A program made the translations under genes and the position numbers. Shown here piece after piece: positions 12,492 to 24,343 of a DNA stretch of 64,000 bases. The stretch's first letter is position 1. Each line of letters starts with the position of its first letter. The notes beneath the pieces are model-generated. The model saw nothing but the letters and a program-made list of their open reading frames with translations, ran no database searches and had not been told where the DNA came from. The stretch comes from Perilla frutescens (lineage: Eukaryota > Streptophyta > Magnoliopsida > Lamiales > Lamiaceae). Where the stretch lies: contig BRKX01000011.1 in assembly GCA_026008535.1 (NCBI GenBank), positions 49,522,183 through 49,586,182 on the forward strand. Direction: 5' to 3'.

Positions 12492-12905
12492 TCAACCTAT
12501 GATATTTATCAAAACATTGTTAATAATCACTTCAACAAAACAAATACCATTACACAAACTAGTCCAGAAAAATAAACCAATAAAGAAAGATAGAAACCAA
12601 ATCAATCCGACCATTTTCTTCAAGCATACTTTACATTCACGTAACGACTCTTCTAATGAAATGTTCCTGTTCCTTGATAATGAATAAGAATCGGATACTG
12701 CAGTTGCTTCATCGGAATCCCTAGCACGTTGTAGCATAAATGATTGATAGGCTTCAACGACGTCTTTCTTAGTTGGAAATCCCTTATACACTGCTCCTTT
12801 AAAGCCGATGACATTTGGCGCACATTCAAGCCAATCACCGTATATTCCAGTTTGAACGCCTTTGAAAACAACATAAAATGTTGTAGCCTTGTTTTGGATG
12901 GCCAT
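12492..12905 (-). CDS. RNase H1 N-terminal (viroplasmin-like) domain plus membrane segment
   Basis: A 137-aa single-exon frame. Residues about 10-55 are a clear RNase H1 N-terminal hybrid-binding domain (Pfam Cauli_VI): FYVVFKGVQTGIYGDWLECA, then FKGAVYKGFPTKKDVVEAY. This small fold binds RNA/DNA hybrids in cellular RNases H1. No RNase H catalytic domain follows. Instead there is a Ser/Asp/Arg-rich linker and a strongly hydrophobic segment near residues 98-120 (LIWFLSFFIGLFF) that looks like a C-terminal membrane anchor. The combination is odd and suggests tethering of a nucleic-acid-binding domain to a membrane, or a relic. The domain call is confident; the function is not. Confidence 0.65.
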   Translation of the reverse strand: MAIQNKATTFYVVFKGVQTGIYGDWLECAPNVIGFKGAVYKGFPTKKDVVEAYQSFMLQRARDSDEATAVSDSYSLSRNRNISLEESLRECKVCLKKMVGLIWFLSFFIGLFFWTSLCNGICFVEVIINNVLINIIG

Positions 12906-13706
12906 CTTCGGTTGTATATGAGAAGAAAAAAAATGGTCAAGAAATCTGAAAATGTTTAGAGTAGAATGAATAAAAATGGTGAAATGTTAGAGAAGAAGAT
13001 GAATGGTGAAGAAGATAATGAAGTGTATTAATTAAGTAGATCTACCTATTAAATAATGTTCTACTATCTTGAAACTATAAAGATATTATAAAATATTGAA
13101 AGGAGATGAACCTTTTCAAATTTGAGTTCAATTCGAAATTTTCAGCCAAAGGTAAAATAGGGCATTCACTAATTTTTATTTATAAATTTAACAGGAATTG
13201 ACGAAATTATCCCTATCTGGATATCCGGATTATGGATGCTTAGCTTTACCAAATTAGTAATTACCAACTTCAATTGAAGATGTCCTTTTAATTAATAACT
13301 CTCCCTAGCTACTACCAAGCTAGGCCTTTATTTCATCTCTGCTATTTACCTACGTAAAAAACACTATTTTTTTATTTTTATTTTTTCAATATATACGTAT
13401 ATTCAATTAATTGTGAAGAAATATTAATAATCGAATGTACAAATGAATAAATTGTATAATGCTCTATATATCACGCGGACTTTTTTTCCAAGAAAAATAT
13501 AGTCAAATTAAATTATATATTTGTAGCTCGACAGCGTTGAATTTGATCAAGTCATCACTCAAACTGGTAAGTCACCTGTCACCCCACCCAAGCTCATTAA
13601 TTATTGGAATATTGGATCACACAAACGATAAATTAATTAATACAATTGTCAATTTGAAGAAGAAAAAAATATTGCTAAATCAACAACTAAAATGAATTAT
13701 AGGTAG
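12906..13706. other. AT-rich intergenic DNA
   Basis: This contains the 5' flank of the RNase H1-N gene and the 3' flank of the membrane-protein gene. No other gene or repeat was recognised. Confidence 0.4.
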
Positions 13707-14513
13707 CTAGCTAGCTCTGATTCGATTCTGCTTAGCAATGGCCTCCTCGTACTTATCACTAATTTCTCTCACAAAGAAAGCAGCATAAGTAGCCGTAATC
13801 ATATAAACCAGAAGACCGGAGCCCACGAAGATCGACAGCGTCACCACCGCGTAAACCGGCTTGCCGCCGCAAGACAGCGCCCCCAGTTTCACCCGTACGA
13901 AATCCACGATGGACAGCATCAAGAAGGTGCATCCCACCACCGATCCCACGGCGGAGGCGAAGAGGCCGAACTTGAGGTAGTCGGCGTCGATGTCGGCTTT
14001 GTGTGGATCCTTGGCGTCCATGTTGTTCACCAGGTTGATGGCTAGCTTCAAGCTCTGCGCGATCAGCGACGAGAACAGGAAGAAGCTGAACGACACCACT
14101 TCGAACACGATCAGCCGCCGCACCGTCTCCCCGCTCGTCGTGCAGGCGGCGCTCGACGCCGCCGTCGCGTTCTCCGGGATCGTCATCGAAAACCCAATGA
14201 AGATCGCCATCGTGAAGAGCGAGTTCACGTTCACTATTCCGTCCAAGGCCGTCACGTGGATGCTCGTCTTCAAACTCCCTCCGCTGGCCGCCGCCGCGGT
14301 GGCGGTGCTTGTGCTCTCTTGCATTTCCAATCTGCACGCAATTAATTACGAAAAATGATTAATTAATTAATTATTGCCAATATATATTTATAATATATAA
14401 GAATAATTATGAAATAATTAGAATGTAGACATATATAAATTAAGGAGTTATAATTACCCGTTTAAAGTAGGAGAGGAGAGAGGGACGACGGCGAGACGCT
14501 TTTTGTTCATCAT
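13707..14513 (-). CDS. four-helix membrane protein of unknown function (MEE60-like?)
   Basis: Main exon 14331-13707 preceded by a short first exon 14513-14458. Joining them (donor GTAATT, acceptor TGCAG) is in frame and gives 226 aa starting MMNKKRLAVVPLSSP. Four membrane segments follow, near residues 56-75, 95-115, 142-168 and 182-208. A conserved-looking region HVTALDGIVNVNSLFT precedes helix 1, and a charged C-terminus (EISDKYEEAIAKQNR) ends it. I associate this pattern with plant proteins annotated as maternal effect embryo arrest 60, but only from memory. The exon is much richer in GC than its surroundings. A start at the internal ATG (14324) would give 205 aa without the first exon; I prefer the spliced form because the join is exact and the first exon follows a TATA box. 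Confidence 0.75.
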
Positions 14514-14610
14514 TTTGATTAGTTGCGAAAATATATATGTAATAATGTGATGTAGGCTGTGGCTGCAGTTTGTAGAAAATTTTGTGATGTGAGCATGTGT
14601 ATGTGAGGCT

Positions 14611-14622
14611 ATATATATATAA
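14611..14622 (-). promoter_or_regulatory. TATA box of the membrane-protein gene
   Basis: A TATATATATA run read on the minus strand, about 100 bp upstream of the start codon at 14513. The spacing suits a core promoter with a 60-70 nt leader. It adjoins a short CA/GT repeat. Confidence 0.5.
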
Positions 14623-14808
14623 ATACACACACACGCGCCTATTGAAGGTTTGGTTGACCGCTGTGGATGCATTATATAACTATTGCTCCGAGGAATTCAT
14701 TTGGGGTTGACCCGGTCAAACTTTGAATTTTAACTTTTTTTTCTTCTTATTTTTTTGAAGGAGAAGTTAGATTCCAACTAATTCTAATTTTTTGGGAGTC
14801 TACTTAAT

Positions 14809-15206
14809 CACTTGAGATCTTCTAGTCCCAACTTATGTGTGCCAACCGTGTGCCACACCTCAAAATTATTAATTTTTCTTTTATTTTTTTCTTCAATTTT
14901 AATTTCATTTGATTTAGTATAATTTTACATTATTATTTAGGGTTTATTCCACCCAATTAGGGTTTATAATTATTTTTTAATATTTAATTTTCATTTTTTA
15001 ATTAATATAATTGATTTTTGGGGTTGATTATTCCAAACTTAGGGTATATAATTTTTTAAAATTTTATTTTTTTTACAATAAATATTAATTATGATTAGTT
15101 ATGATAAAATAAATTTTATTTTTATAAAAAACATTATTAATAATATATAATTTTAATGGTGGCACACGGTTGGCACACACAAGTGGGACCAGAGGATCTC
15201 TACTCG
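14809..15206. mobile_element. hAT-like MITE, 398 bp
   Basis: A long inverted repeat: left GAGATCTTCTAGTCCC and TGTGTGCCAACCGTGTGCCAC mirror right GTGGCACACGGTTGGCACAC and GGGACCAGAGGATCTC. Identical 8-bp flanks TACTTAAT (14801-14808 and 15207-15214) fit a hAT target duplication. The core contains TAGGGTTTATTCCACCCAAT, shared in inverted orientation with repeats near 41.4 and 44.3 kb. No coding capacity. Confidence 0.7.
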
Positions 15207-16170
15207 TACTTAATTAAACAAACAAATTATTAATCAGGTTAGGTATAGCCTTATATATTGCCATTGTATTAAAGAGCACACAACATGTTCCTACATTTTA
15301 AATTATATTTCACCTTGTATTTATTTTTACTTAATTTTTTTAAAGTATTCTTTTATTATCCAGTACACCTTCATTAGATTTTATCAACAACAAATACGTA
15401 TACTTTAATTTTACTAAGTAGATAGTATGGAAAATAATGTCCGCGCCCTTGGTCCCAACCAATTTTTTTACTTTTTTTATGTATCCTTTTTGCCTTCAGT
15501 TGGTTTCAGCCACTCGTAACCAACATGAATCCCCTAAACATTTCACATGAAATTTTATATTATACTCTCTCTATTACACTACGTGTTGTATTTTCAAATT
15601 ATGAGTTTAATTTTTTTGTATTTTTTTCTTTAATATTTTGCGATTTAGTTTAATTTTATTATTTTTTAGGGTTCACCTATAATTTTTTTAATATTTAATT
15701 TTCAATTTTCAAATAATAATTCATTATCATGGTGGATTTTTTTCAAGGTATGTTCTATAATTTTTTTTTATTGATAAATATTGTTGACTATGATTATTTA
15801 TCTTATAAATAATTTTTATTTTATAATAAATATTATTAAAATCATAAATTTAATAGTGAAACGTGTAAAAGTGATACAAGAAATTTCGACCACAAGCATT
15901 TCTGTCTAATCTACCACTGCTGCGTACATGGATACACATGTTTTTTTTTTTTTTTTTTGTGATTTTGACTAGTAGAATTTTATATAGCTATGACTTATGA
16001 GATGGGAAATGAAATGATTAATTTGGAATATATAGAGGATCTAGATGTGAAGATTTGTTATAAATTGGACTCACATATATATAATATAAGCAAGTCCCAC
16101 ATTTTCAAATCCCTGTTCTCTTTTTAATAGAAAGGACAATTTGTTGTTATAAGTCAAAATTATTTTCAAC
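15207..16170. other. AT-rich intergenic DNA with a degenerate repeat
   Basis: About 15540-15900 resembles the core of the neighbouring MITE (AGGGTTCACC, long A/T runs) and may be an old relative. An 18-nt T run lies near 15940. No gene. Confidence 0.4.
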
Positions 16171-17424
16171 CACTACAAAAAAAAACCGCATATTCCAGCG
16201 GGAAAATTCCAGCGGGCCGGTTTTCTGCAGGAATTTTTTAAAATTCATGCGGATATTCCAGTAGGTCCATTTCCCGCATGAATTATTTAATTTTTAATAT
16301 TTTTTTTAATATTTCTTAAAAAATTTCAACAGGTATTCCGCCGAGAAACACCCGCAGGAATCATTTTTTTAATTTTTTAATTATTTTTTATTTCTCTAAA
16401 TTATAATTCCACCATTATTTTAATTATTTTAGCACTAAAATTCCACTGAAATATTTTTATTTATTTTTTATTTTTTTAAAATAGTGCAAAATGTGACAAC
16501 TATATTTATTTATTTTTGCAAGATAATTCATATTCAATTAATTGATGATTTCCCCCCCAATCCAATTCAAATATAATGTAATTCACAAAAGATTTGTGTA
16601 GACTTTAAATGATACAAGACCGTAATCTCTAAAAATAATGAAAAGAATAATGCAATAAATGAGAAAAAAAGAATTTAATAGAAATTTAGGAAAAAAGAAA
16701 AATGTAATGCATATATGTGTATAGTTTTTTTAAATTTTAATTATAAATAAAAAATTAATAAAAAACTATATATAGTTTTTTTATTCTTTTTTTTAATAAA
16801 TTTCAACATAAATTTGACATAATCTCTATCTTTTTCAAAAACTATTGTCACATTTTTCAATGATTAATTATATAAGAAGGAAATGTCACAACTATAATTC
16901 TCAAAATTATGTGAATAACATAATGCAAAATATAACAAATATATAATATATATAAAATATATGGAGATATGAATATAACTCATGTTTGGTGCAGTGGTGA
17001 AGGTGCTCTCTACGCGAGCAAGAGAGCGCATGTTTCGAACCCGGTAGGAGCACAATTTGTGCCATTATATCCGCGCCTGAGGGGAGGTTGGGGGTTGCGC
17101 GGCTCTGCTGGGAAGCTCAAGAGGGCTAGCCTGGGTTGTGAAGAGGGGTTAGGCTCTGTTACGCCCACGGGGTGCAAAGAGGGCTCGTAAAAAAATATTT
17201 TTTTCTTTTAACATTTTTTTATGATTCCTGCGGGTCCAAACCCGCTGGAATGGCCGCAGGAATCATTTTTCTATAAGAATCCTGCTGGATTTTGAGTATT
17301 CCATCGGCCCATTTTCCTGCGAACCGGATCCGTCGGAATGCCCGCATGAATTATCCTATTCTAACGGATTTGGGCCAATTCCAACGGCTCCAGTCCGTAC
17401 GAATATACAATTTTTCTTGTAGTG
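16171..17424. mobile_element. non-autonomous CACTA element, 1,254 bp
   Basis: It starts CACTACAAAAAA and ends TTTTTCTTGTAGTG, so both termini carry the CACTA signature. AAC flanks both ends (16168-16170 and 17425-17427), the 3-bp target duplication of this superfamily. Subterminal regions contain many copies of a short motif like ATTCCAGCGGG in both orientations, as expected for transposase-binding repeats. There is no transposase. A SINE lies inside. Confidence 0.9.
16980..17196 (+). mobile_element. tRNA-derived SINE nested in the CACTA element
   Basis: A box (TGGTGCAGTGGTGAAGG) and B box (GTTTCGAACCC) about 45 bp apart give an internal Pol III promoter. A GC-rich body follows, then an A-rich tail near 17190. 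The island differs sharply in composition from the AT-rich element around it. The boundaries are approximate because I could not fix a target duplication. Confidence 0.75.
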
Positions 17425-18405
17425 AACTTTTATTTTAAAGTACTGTGTCAAACTTTATCTTAAATTTCTATTTATATACGTGTGTGTGATTCTCTGAATA
17501 AGTTATTGAATGAGATTATCTAGTGAGAGCATGTTGCTGTAAAGTAATGATTGTATATATTAAAGTTTTCAAAACATATAATTATTAGGTATGTACATTT
17601 AATTATGAATTTGATGATATTAAATTATACATGGATAAATATGACAATAAATTTTTTAACCAGCAGAACAATATTCCCGAGTTTCGAGTGTCCATTACAT
17701 AATAAATATATAGTAATATTTAATACATATGGGCGTAGTAGGTACGTTCAATTTAATAAATAATCGATCATGCACGTTTAATTTTAGAGCAGCCAAATCT
17801 GACGCTGCATGCATGTGCACATGTCTGCTAGCCAAATATTATTTAAGCACAGTTATGAAGAAAAAAAAGTGATGTTGAAATATTGTACCTCATTACACTG
17901 GTATTTATAATAGTCAGGTTTATTTTGCTTAGATGGAATGGACGATGAAATCTCGACTCAAAATTTATGGGTAGGAGGGCTAATGAAAATGTTTTAGTCG
18001 ATTTTAGAAGGTTGATAATTTAATTGGATCTAACAATTAATTAAAATTTGAGGATCTAATTAGACCCAAAAAGAATTGGTGCTATTTGGGTTTGACCAAA
18101 TAATTTCCGGTCATGTTTTGACATTTTTTAATTCCTTTCATACAGTTATATGACTTAAAATACATAAATTTTGCACCGATTTTGATTTTCGCGTCAAGTG
18201 TTTAATACCATATGCTTGACAAATTTACAATTACAATATTTTTTTTACGTTTTCAATCAATTGAAAATTTGTGCAAATTAAATTCATATATCAAAATATA
18301 ACATAAGTTTTAATTAAAAGACCATTTAATTGTCTCATTGAGAATGGCCTAATTAATGATGGAGTAGTGTAAGTGATGTCAAAAATTCAATTGAAATATC
18401 ACCAA
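17425..18405. other. AT-rich intergenic DNA
   Basis: No gene or structured element recognised between the CACTA element and the Helitron start. Confidence 0.4.
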
Positions 18406-21400
18406 TCTATACTATATATAAAAACAGAAAAAATCTAATTTTGCTTCCAAATTGATGGCAATTTTATAAATATAATTGTGAATTGAGGTCATTAAATTTC
18501 CATTTTTAATGTATTTTTTAATTTAAAATAATATAAAAATTAATGATAGTAGGTGCAAGTTATAACCATTCACTCAAAATTTAAATTTTTTTTTTCTTGA
18601 GCAAACCGTCTCTCAAATTCACGCTCTAGCGATTACTCCAGTGGCCAGAGCACTTCGTCAAATCCACGCCTACATCAGTTTCAGAGAATTCACCTCAAAT
18701 TTCAGAATCTTTGTTGGCAAATGAAGCGAAGACATAGGAACCAACGTCTTGAGAGATTTGCCAGTTGAAGGGGTCAACAGGGACGGCGATCTTCATGTGG
18801 CAGAGGAAGAGCCCTAGAATCGCCAGCAAACAAAGCAGCACGCCAGAAGCGATGAAGCGCTTGATTCTTGGTAAGCGCAGTGGAACAACACGAAATCAAA
18901 TCTTTGAGAAAGAATGGTTGCTGCTAGGTCTCTCTGTCTCTCTCTTATTTTTTTTCTTTTAATTGTTTTCCCCCAATTCGCGAGTTTTATGATTTTATCA
19001 ACAATTAATTTTGTGGTATATACCTTGACTGCAATGCATAACAAATCGGCATCTAGGAATGAAAAACTGGCTTGCAACTTTCGTCGATAGGCGAGATGAA
19101 CGATAGGAAGATGCTCTTCAGAATGAAAATCAACTTGCTACCTTTTCTCAGTAAGGGAGATGGCAAATCAGAAAGTGAAATGGGCCAATATTAGTGGAAA
19201 ACGACGAGCTAACATTTGCATTATAGAAAGTGGGAAAGATGCAAAAAGAAGATCTCTCTATTTCGACTTCCTTGGAACCCCCAATTTTCTCCTTTGCAGG
19301 AGGCGCATGCACTTCATCAATAATTCAGTGTCAATAGGTAATTCACACTGATTTTTTTTTACTTCTTTGCATGTAATGTTGTCGGCTATTGAGGTGTATT
19401 GGAATTTGGAACCTTCATGAATATTTGATTTTTATTGCATCTAATTTTCACTAATTCTTCTTATGCATTAAATTTGGAGAAAATGAGAGGATTGACTTTT
19501 GATTTGTTTGCTTTTTTTTTTGTTATGATGACAGTGAGAGGGAAAGTCATTGAATTGATGAGATATTACCTGGTATGTAGACTATGTCGTCATTGCTTGG
19601 AATGAGCATAATCCTATAACTGCAGCAGTGCATTTGGTAATCTCTTTTGCATCTTTTCCATGTTCTCTTTTACTGTGATAGTTTGGTTATTTTTCGGAAA
19701 CTGTTTAGTTCATAGATGGACTTAATAGTTTCAGTTTTGCATCTCAAGAATATGTTTGCGCAATCTACATTGCCCTCTCTTTCTCATTGATTAATCCTAA
19801 CTGTAGGTATGATGATTTAGACATTCTGTAGATTTTTAATATATCATCTCTTTGACACATCAAGAATTTGTCCTCTGAACCTATTGAAGTTTATATTTGC
19901 AGGTTTGGGCTTTCTTAGTAGTTTTTTCAGATTTTTTTTTTCCTGATGGAATGTATTTTAATGTTAGAATTATGGAGCCATTTAGCGTGAATTCATCTCT
20001 ATTTACTGTCAAAACATTTAAGAAGCTTCAGTTTCGGCAGAAACAAACTGTTGTATTTTAATAATTAGCTTCTTCATATTATGTTTAGAGGTACGCTATT
20101 TAATGAATCTTTAATTTGTAATCTTGATTTCAATAGAATTTAATTTGATTGGTTCGATTCATACAGAGAAGAAAGCATAAAAAAATCCATTATCTAGGCA
20201 ATGACAAGTTATGAATCAAGAACAAATTATACGAATTCAATCTCGAAACAATATGATTGTTTCTAATCTGGTGATTTATGTGAAATATGGTGATCAAAAT
20301 AATTTGTTCATGATAAAAAAAGCTCTTGCAGTGTCTGCAAGTTGGCAATCGAGTATATCCGTTGTAAAAAGATTGATTGCGTGGTGAATCCGTGAAGGTA
20401 ATGAGGTGTCATCAATGATTCATAAAATTCACAATTTTGGTTCTTAAATTAATTTGGTTCGATTTGTGATATGGATTTGTGCTAATCTATGTACATTTGT
20501 TTGTGATAATATTAACTTGCCTATACGCACCAGTCACCACCATTCAGATTAAACTTGATATATGACTTTCCATCTGATGGTGTTGCTGATCGAAACTGTT
20601 GCAACAGTCACTAATCTCTCCCGAGCATAAATCTTTTTCCCGAGAAGTCTCTATCTATTTCTCTCTCTAGGGCTCTCTACCCATGAAAAGAAAGCTTTCA
20701 TCCAATATTTCTATGAATGGAAATGGGTAGCCACTAAAGGTATCACTTAATTTCATCTCCATTGTTAAATATGTGATCATGAAGAGCTTTTTTTTATCCA
20801 TGTCCTTATTTTTCTTCTAATTTTCTTATCATTTTTTTTTCAAATTTATATTTAGGCCCATAATCCCATCACCCATCAAGATTCACGCATCTCTTTGAAT
20901 CCCAAATTGCTCATGAATTAAATTTTTGTATAAAAATTGAATCGTGTGATTGTTAAACATAATTTGAATTGGTCGTGTAATTTGAGAATTTTGTTGAGTT
21001 TGGATTAGCAGAGAGATAAGCCGGCAGATGTTGTGTGAGTCAACAACAGATGCTGTGAGAAAATATTTTCATATAATTTTCTCAGAATTATTCTGTAAAG
21101 CCAGTTGAGACCTTTTTTTGTAGTCCGATGGTGCCAATAGATAGTAGATGACATTTAAAACCATCCAAATTCTTTTTCCATAATTCTATCTATTTCTCTC
21201 TCTCTAAAGGGCTCTATCGAATGCTGCAAATGGAAACCAGTGGTGATTGAAGGTATTTCTCAAATTCTTCACTATTTTTTTAAATTATATTTTTACCCAT
21301 CTCTATTTCTATCATCTCCTCTCTATAAACTCCACCCTCGAGCAATTAACAGTTTTAGTGGTGGTGCCAGAAATTACCTCAGTGGCAAAGAGGGAGGCGA

Positions 21401-23132
21401 CTTTACGAAGCAAAATCGTAGCCAATGAATGCTTCAAAAATTGACCATCGATGGAGGTAACTCTTCTTCTCCTCTTCTTATTGATGTGGAACCATTTATT
21501 TTTCTCTAAATATGAAATTTATCATTTTTAACAAAATGGCATATGACGTATTCTTATTAATGTCGAACCATCTTTTTTTTGTTCATAGGAGAATATTAAT
21601 CAACAATATTGCGATCTTTGCAGGGGAAAAAAAATTTAACTGGGATTGCCCAATATGCCAGTTTTAATACTCAGCATGTGTTAATGAAACTTGATTTCTA
21701 CTATGATATTAGGTAAATTTACTACTTAATTGAGATGCTATTGATATTGATCGATCATATTACAAGAATCTTTTAGATATGTGCTAATTTAATTCTTAAG
21801 AGGAATGTAGCTATTTTCATGAGAAAATAGCTAAGAAAAAGGTTCTGACTTCTATTGAGGTAACTTTGTCTGGGAAATTTCTATTGAATGTGCATTCTGT
21901 ATGTGGAAGTATACATGCCGACTTACGTTCCTTCCAGGCTTTGCCGAGGTGGAGCTTCAACAATCTCTTAGTCGGAAGGTCCCTTTAATTGTGTCCTTTA
22001 TCCAATTTTTTTGTTTGACCTTCATCATCTTTCGTAAGTTTCTCTTTTGTTAGAAACCTCAGGAATGTAGCAACTAGGAATTAAGGAATCGTAAGTTCTT
22101 GAACGAGATTCTGGTTCTCTTCGCAATATCTCAGATTTGCAGACCCTAATGAACTACATACATCATTTTAAGCTCTGGACTACTATTTCAAGGTAATATC
22201 CTTCTGTCATTGTGGAGCTCTTTTATTTTTTGTTCAGAGATATGAATTTACATGTCCTAAAACAGTTAATGTAATTTTTTTCACTAACTGCAATCATGTA
22301 TTTTCATAGATTTAGTAGTTGTGCGATTACTTTATGAGATAATAACAATTTATAGTTTTCCTTTTTATCTATGCATTTTAATTATGCAAGGATTTTTAGC
22401 TTGGGAATATCCACCATTATTTCCTTGAGTACGTATAATTTTAATATAGTTTTTTAGCATATTTTCAATTAGCCACGCTTTAATCAATGTAAACAAATTT
22501 ATTTGCTCTGTGATGATTCCAAAATATTTAAATGGACAAATATTATAAATGTGGTTATAATTTTTTTATTTTAATAGCCGTGTTTATGTGAGAATTTATG
22601 AGAAATTGGAAAAAATGATGATTTGAACCAGTGGCTTGATTTTGTAGGTGTATACAGGAGCCGTCAGACTTGCATTTTCTATACATGAGTATCCTTGGAA
22701 GCAGCCTCAAGTTTGGTTATTGACCAAAAATTTCCATCTAAAGGTACATTTCAAGGCAGTCAATGTCGTTTTAACTCATGTCACATGATATTTTTCCATT
22801 AGATGGGTCAAGATTTTTTTTTCTCTTGGTGTTGTCTCATGGGATCACTGAATGGAGAGGAGCTAAATGTGATGGTTTATGAATAATGAAGTTATGCGAA
22901 ATGTGTGATGATTTTTGTAATTATGAAATTCATTGGCTGGAAAATATTGGGGATGTATGTAAATAATGATAGAGGTGAAATATATCGATAGTGGAGAACT
23001 TGATGCTTCTGTCAAGTGTTTGTTTGTAACTGTATATGAAATTTCAATAAGTTTCAGTCTACTCATTTTTTGTTGTTTTATTTCCTGTTTTAGGCTTAAG
23101 TTGGTTCTTATACTTCTTATTTATAAGGCAAA

Positions 23133-23336
23133 TGCTTTGAAGAAGAGAGATTTATAGTGTACTTGAGGAGCTTTTTATTGGTTGTTGGGAGGAAAATTTA
23201 TGTTTAAATAAATAACTATTTTTGCTTAATAAAGTCAATGCTTTGATGAACCGGGTACTTGGAGGAGCTTTTTTACCATTTGTTGCGTGGAAATTTTTTG
23301 TTTAAATAAATAACCATTTTTACTTAATAAATTCAA
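23133..23336. repeat. tandem duplication of about 100 bp
   Basis: Unit 1 (23133-23238) and unit 2 (23239-23336) both begin TGCTTTGA. They share TACTTG.AGGAGCTTTTT, TTTAAATAAATAAC and ACTTAATAAA-type blocks, diverged by substitutions and small indels. It lies inside the Helitron. Confidence 0.85.
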
Positions 23337-23723
23337 TAAATGATTAATAAAATTAAATAAACAATTAATTTTACTTATTTGTTATTTAATAATTACTTAA
23401 AATTAGTTAACTTTCTCAAACTGTCATTTATATATATAATTGTTTATAAATTATGGTTAATAAGTCTATAAATGAATGCCTCAATTCAAATTTGACAGCA
23501 TTGTTACTTCAAAAAATCGACATAATTCTATACATACTTATTAAATTAAATGCTAAATCTGTCATATAAAAATTGTATGAATTATGTGTTAATTTTGTGA
23601 TAATTATGTTAATATTTTCCAAATTTTAGTCCAATTTAAATATGAATATTGATAATAATCATATTAAATGATAATATAATGTTAAATTTAATAAATATTA
23701 TAATATATATTATGTAAATCTTT

Positions 23724-23750
23724 CTGTGCGTAGCACGGGTGGTGTACTAG
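23724..23750 (+). mobile_element. internal Helitron 3' terminus
   Basis: A short hairpin (GTGC GTA GCAC) followed by GGGTGGTGTA and CTAG is a second Helitron-type end, 593 bp before the outer one. The approximately 200 bp upstream resemble the 200 bp upstream of the outer end. It is followed by A instead of the expected T. Confidence 0.6.
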
Positions 23751-24113
23751 AATAACCAACCAATTTAAAATCTATTTAAACCTCATATGCAATGACAATA
23801 AATAAGAGTCACAATCACTCTTTCACGTTGGTTTATTGTTGCAGAAATCAGTTTTAACTCATGGCCAATCGTATGTTGCTGTTTCAAGAGTTACAAGTCT
23901 TGGTGGATTCTTACTTGATGATAATGATACATATACCACTACAAATGTTGTGTATAGAGAAGTATTTCAAAATTTGTAAACTTAAGACATTATTTTTAAT
24001 TTATTATTTACTTATATTTTTCATAATTTATGCTTATAAAGTGTATATAATTTAATGATGAATTAATATTAGTATAAAATGTTAACAACTAAATAACTAT
24101 TAATCATCTATAT

Positions 24114-24138
24114 ATGTGTGTGTGTGTGTGTGTGTGTG
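24114..24138. repeat. (TG)n microsatellite
   Basis: An uninterrupted TG run between the two Helitron 3' ends. Confidence 0.95.
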
Positions 24139-24343
24139 ATATAAAAATTGTGTTAATAATTATGTGGATTGAATTAATAATTATGCTAATATTTTATAAA
24201 TTTTATAACAATTTAAATACAAATATTACTTAAATTACATTATAATATAATATAATATTAAATTTCACTAATTTTCTTTTCATGCAATGCACCGGTGAAA
24301 TTACAATTCACTGCCACCGTGCAACGCACGGGTAAGATACTAG

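Larger units (their letters stand above)
18406..24343 (+). mobile_element. non-autonomous Helitron, about 5.9 kb
   Basis: The 5' end TCTATACTATATATAAAA is a typical plant Helitron start, preceded by A. The 3' end has a hairpin (CCGTGC AAC GCACGG), eight bases, then CTAG followed by T, as expected for insertion between A and T. No Rep/helicase gene is visible, so it is non-autonomous. The interior (about 18.6-23.1 kb) is less AT-rich than its surroundings and contains broken frames, two related copies of a CT-rich phrase (CTATCTATTTCTCTCTC near 20650 and 21185) and possible captured gene pieces. A second, related 3' terminus ends at 23750, so the true extent could be 18406-23750 with another element fused behind it. 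Confidence 0.65.

Noticed and set aside
12492..12905. Integrated caulimovirus fragment, suggested by the viroplasmin-like domain name
   Set aside because: The domain is the cellular RNase H1 N-terminal fold. No reverse transcriptase, movement or coat-protein motifs occur nearby.
13759..14358. Alternative 192-aa (-) and 122-aa (+) frames over the membrane-protein gene
   Set aside because: They overlap the membrane-protein frame, have Arg/His-rich or reversed hydrophobic composition, and lack any domain.
16969..17190. 73-aa frame in the CACTA element
   Set aside because: It coincides with the SINE and its Pol III boxes, and the translation has no protein motif.
18406..24343. LTR retrotransposon
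   Set aside because: No long terminal repeats, primer-binding site, gag or reverse transcriptase motifs. The ends instead fit a Helitron.
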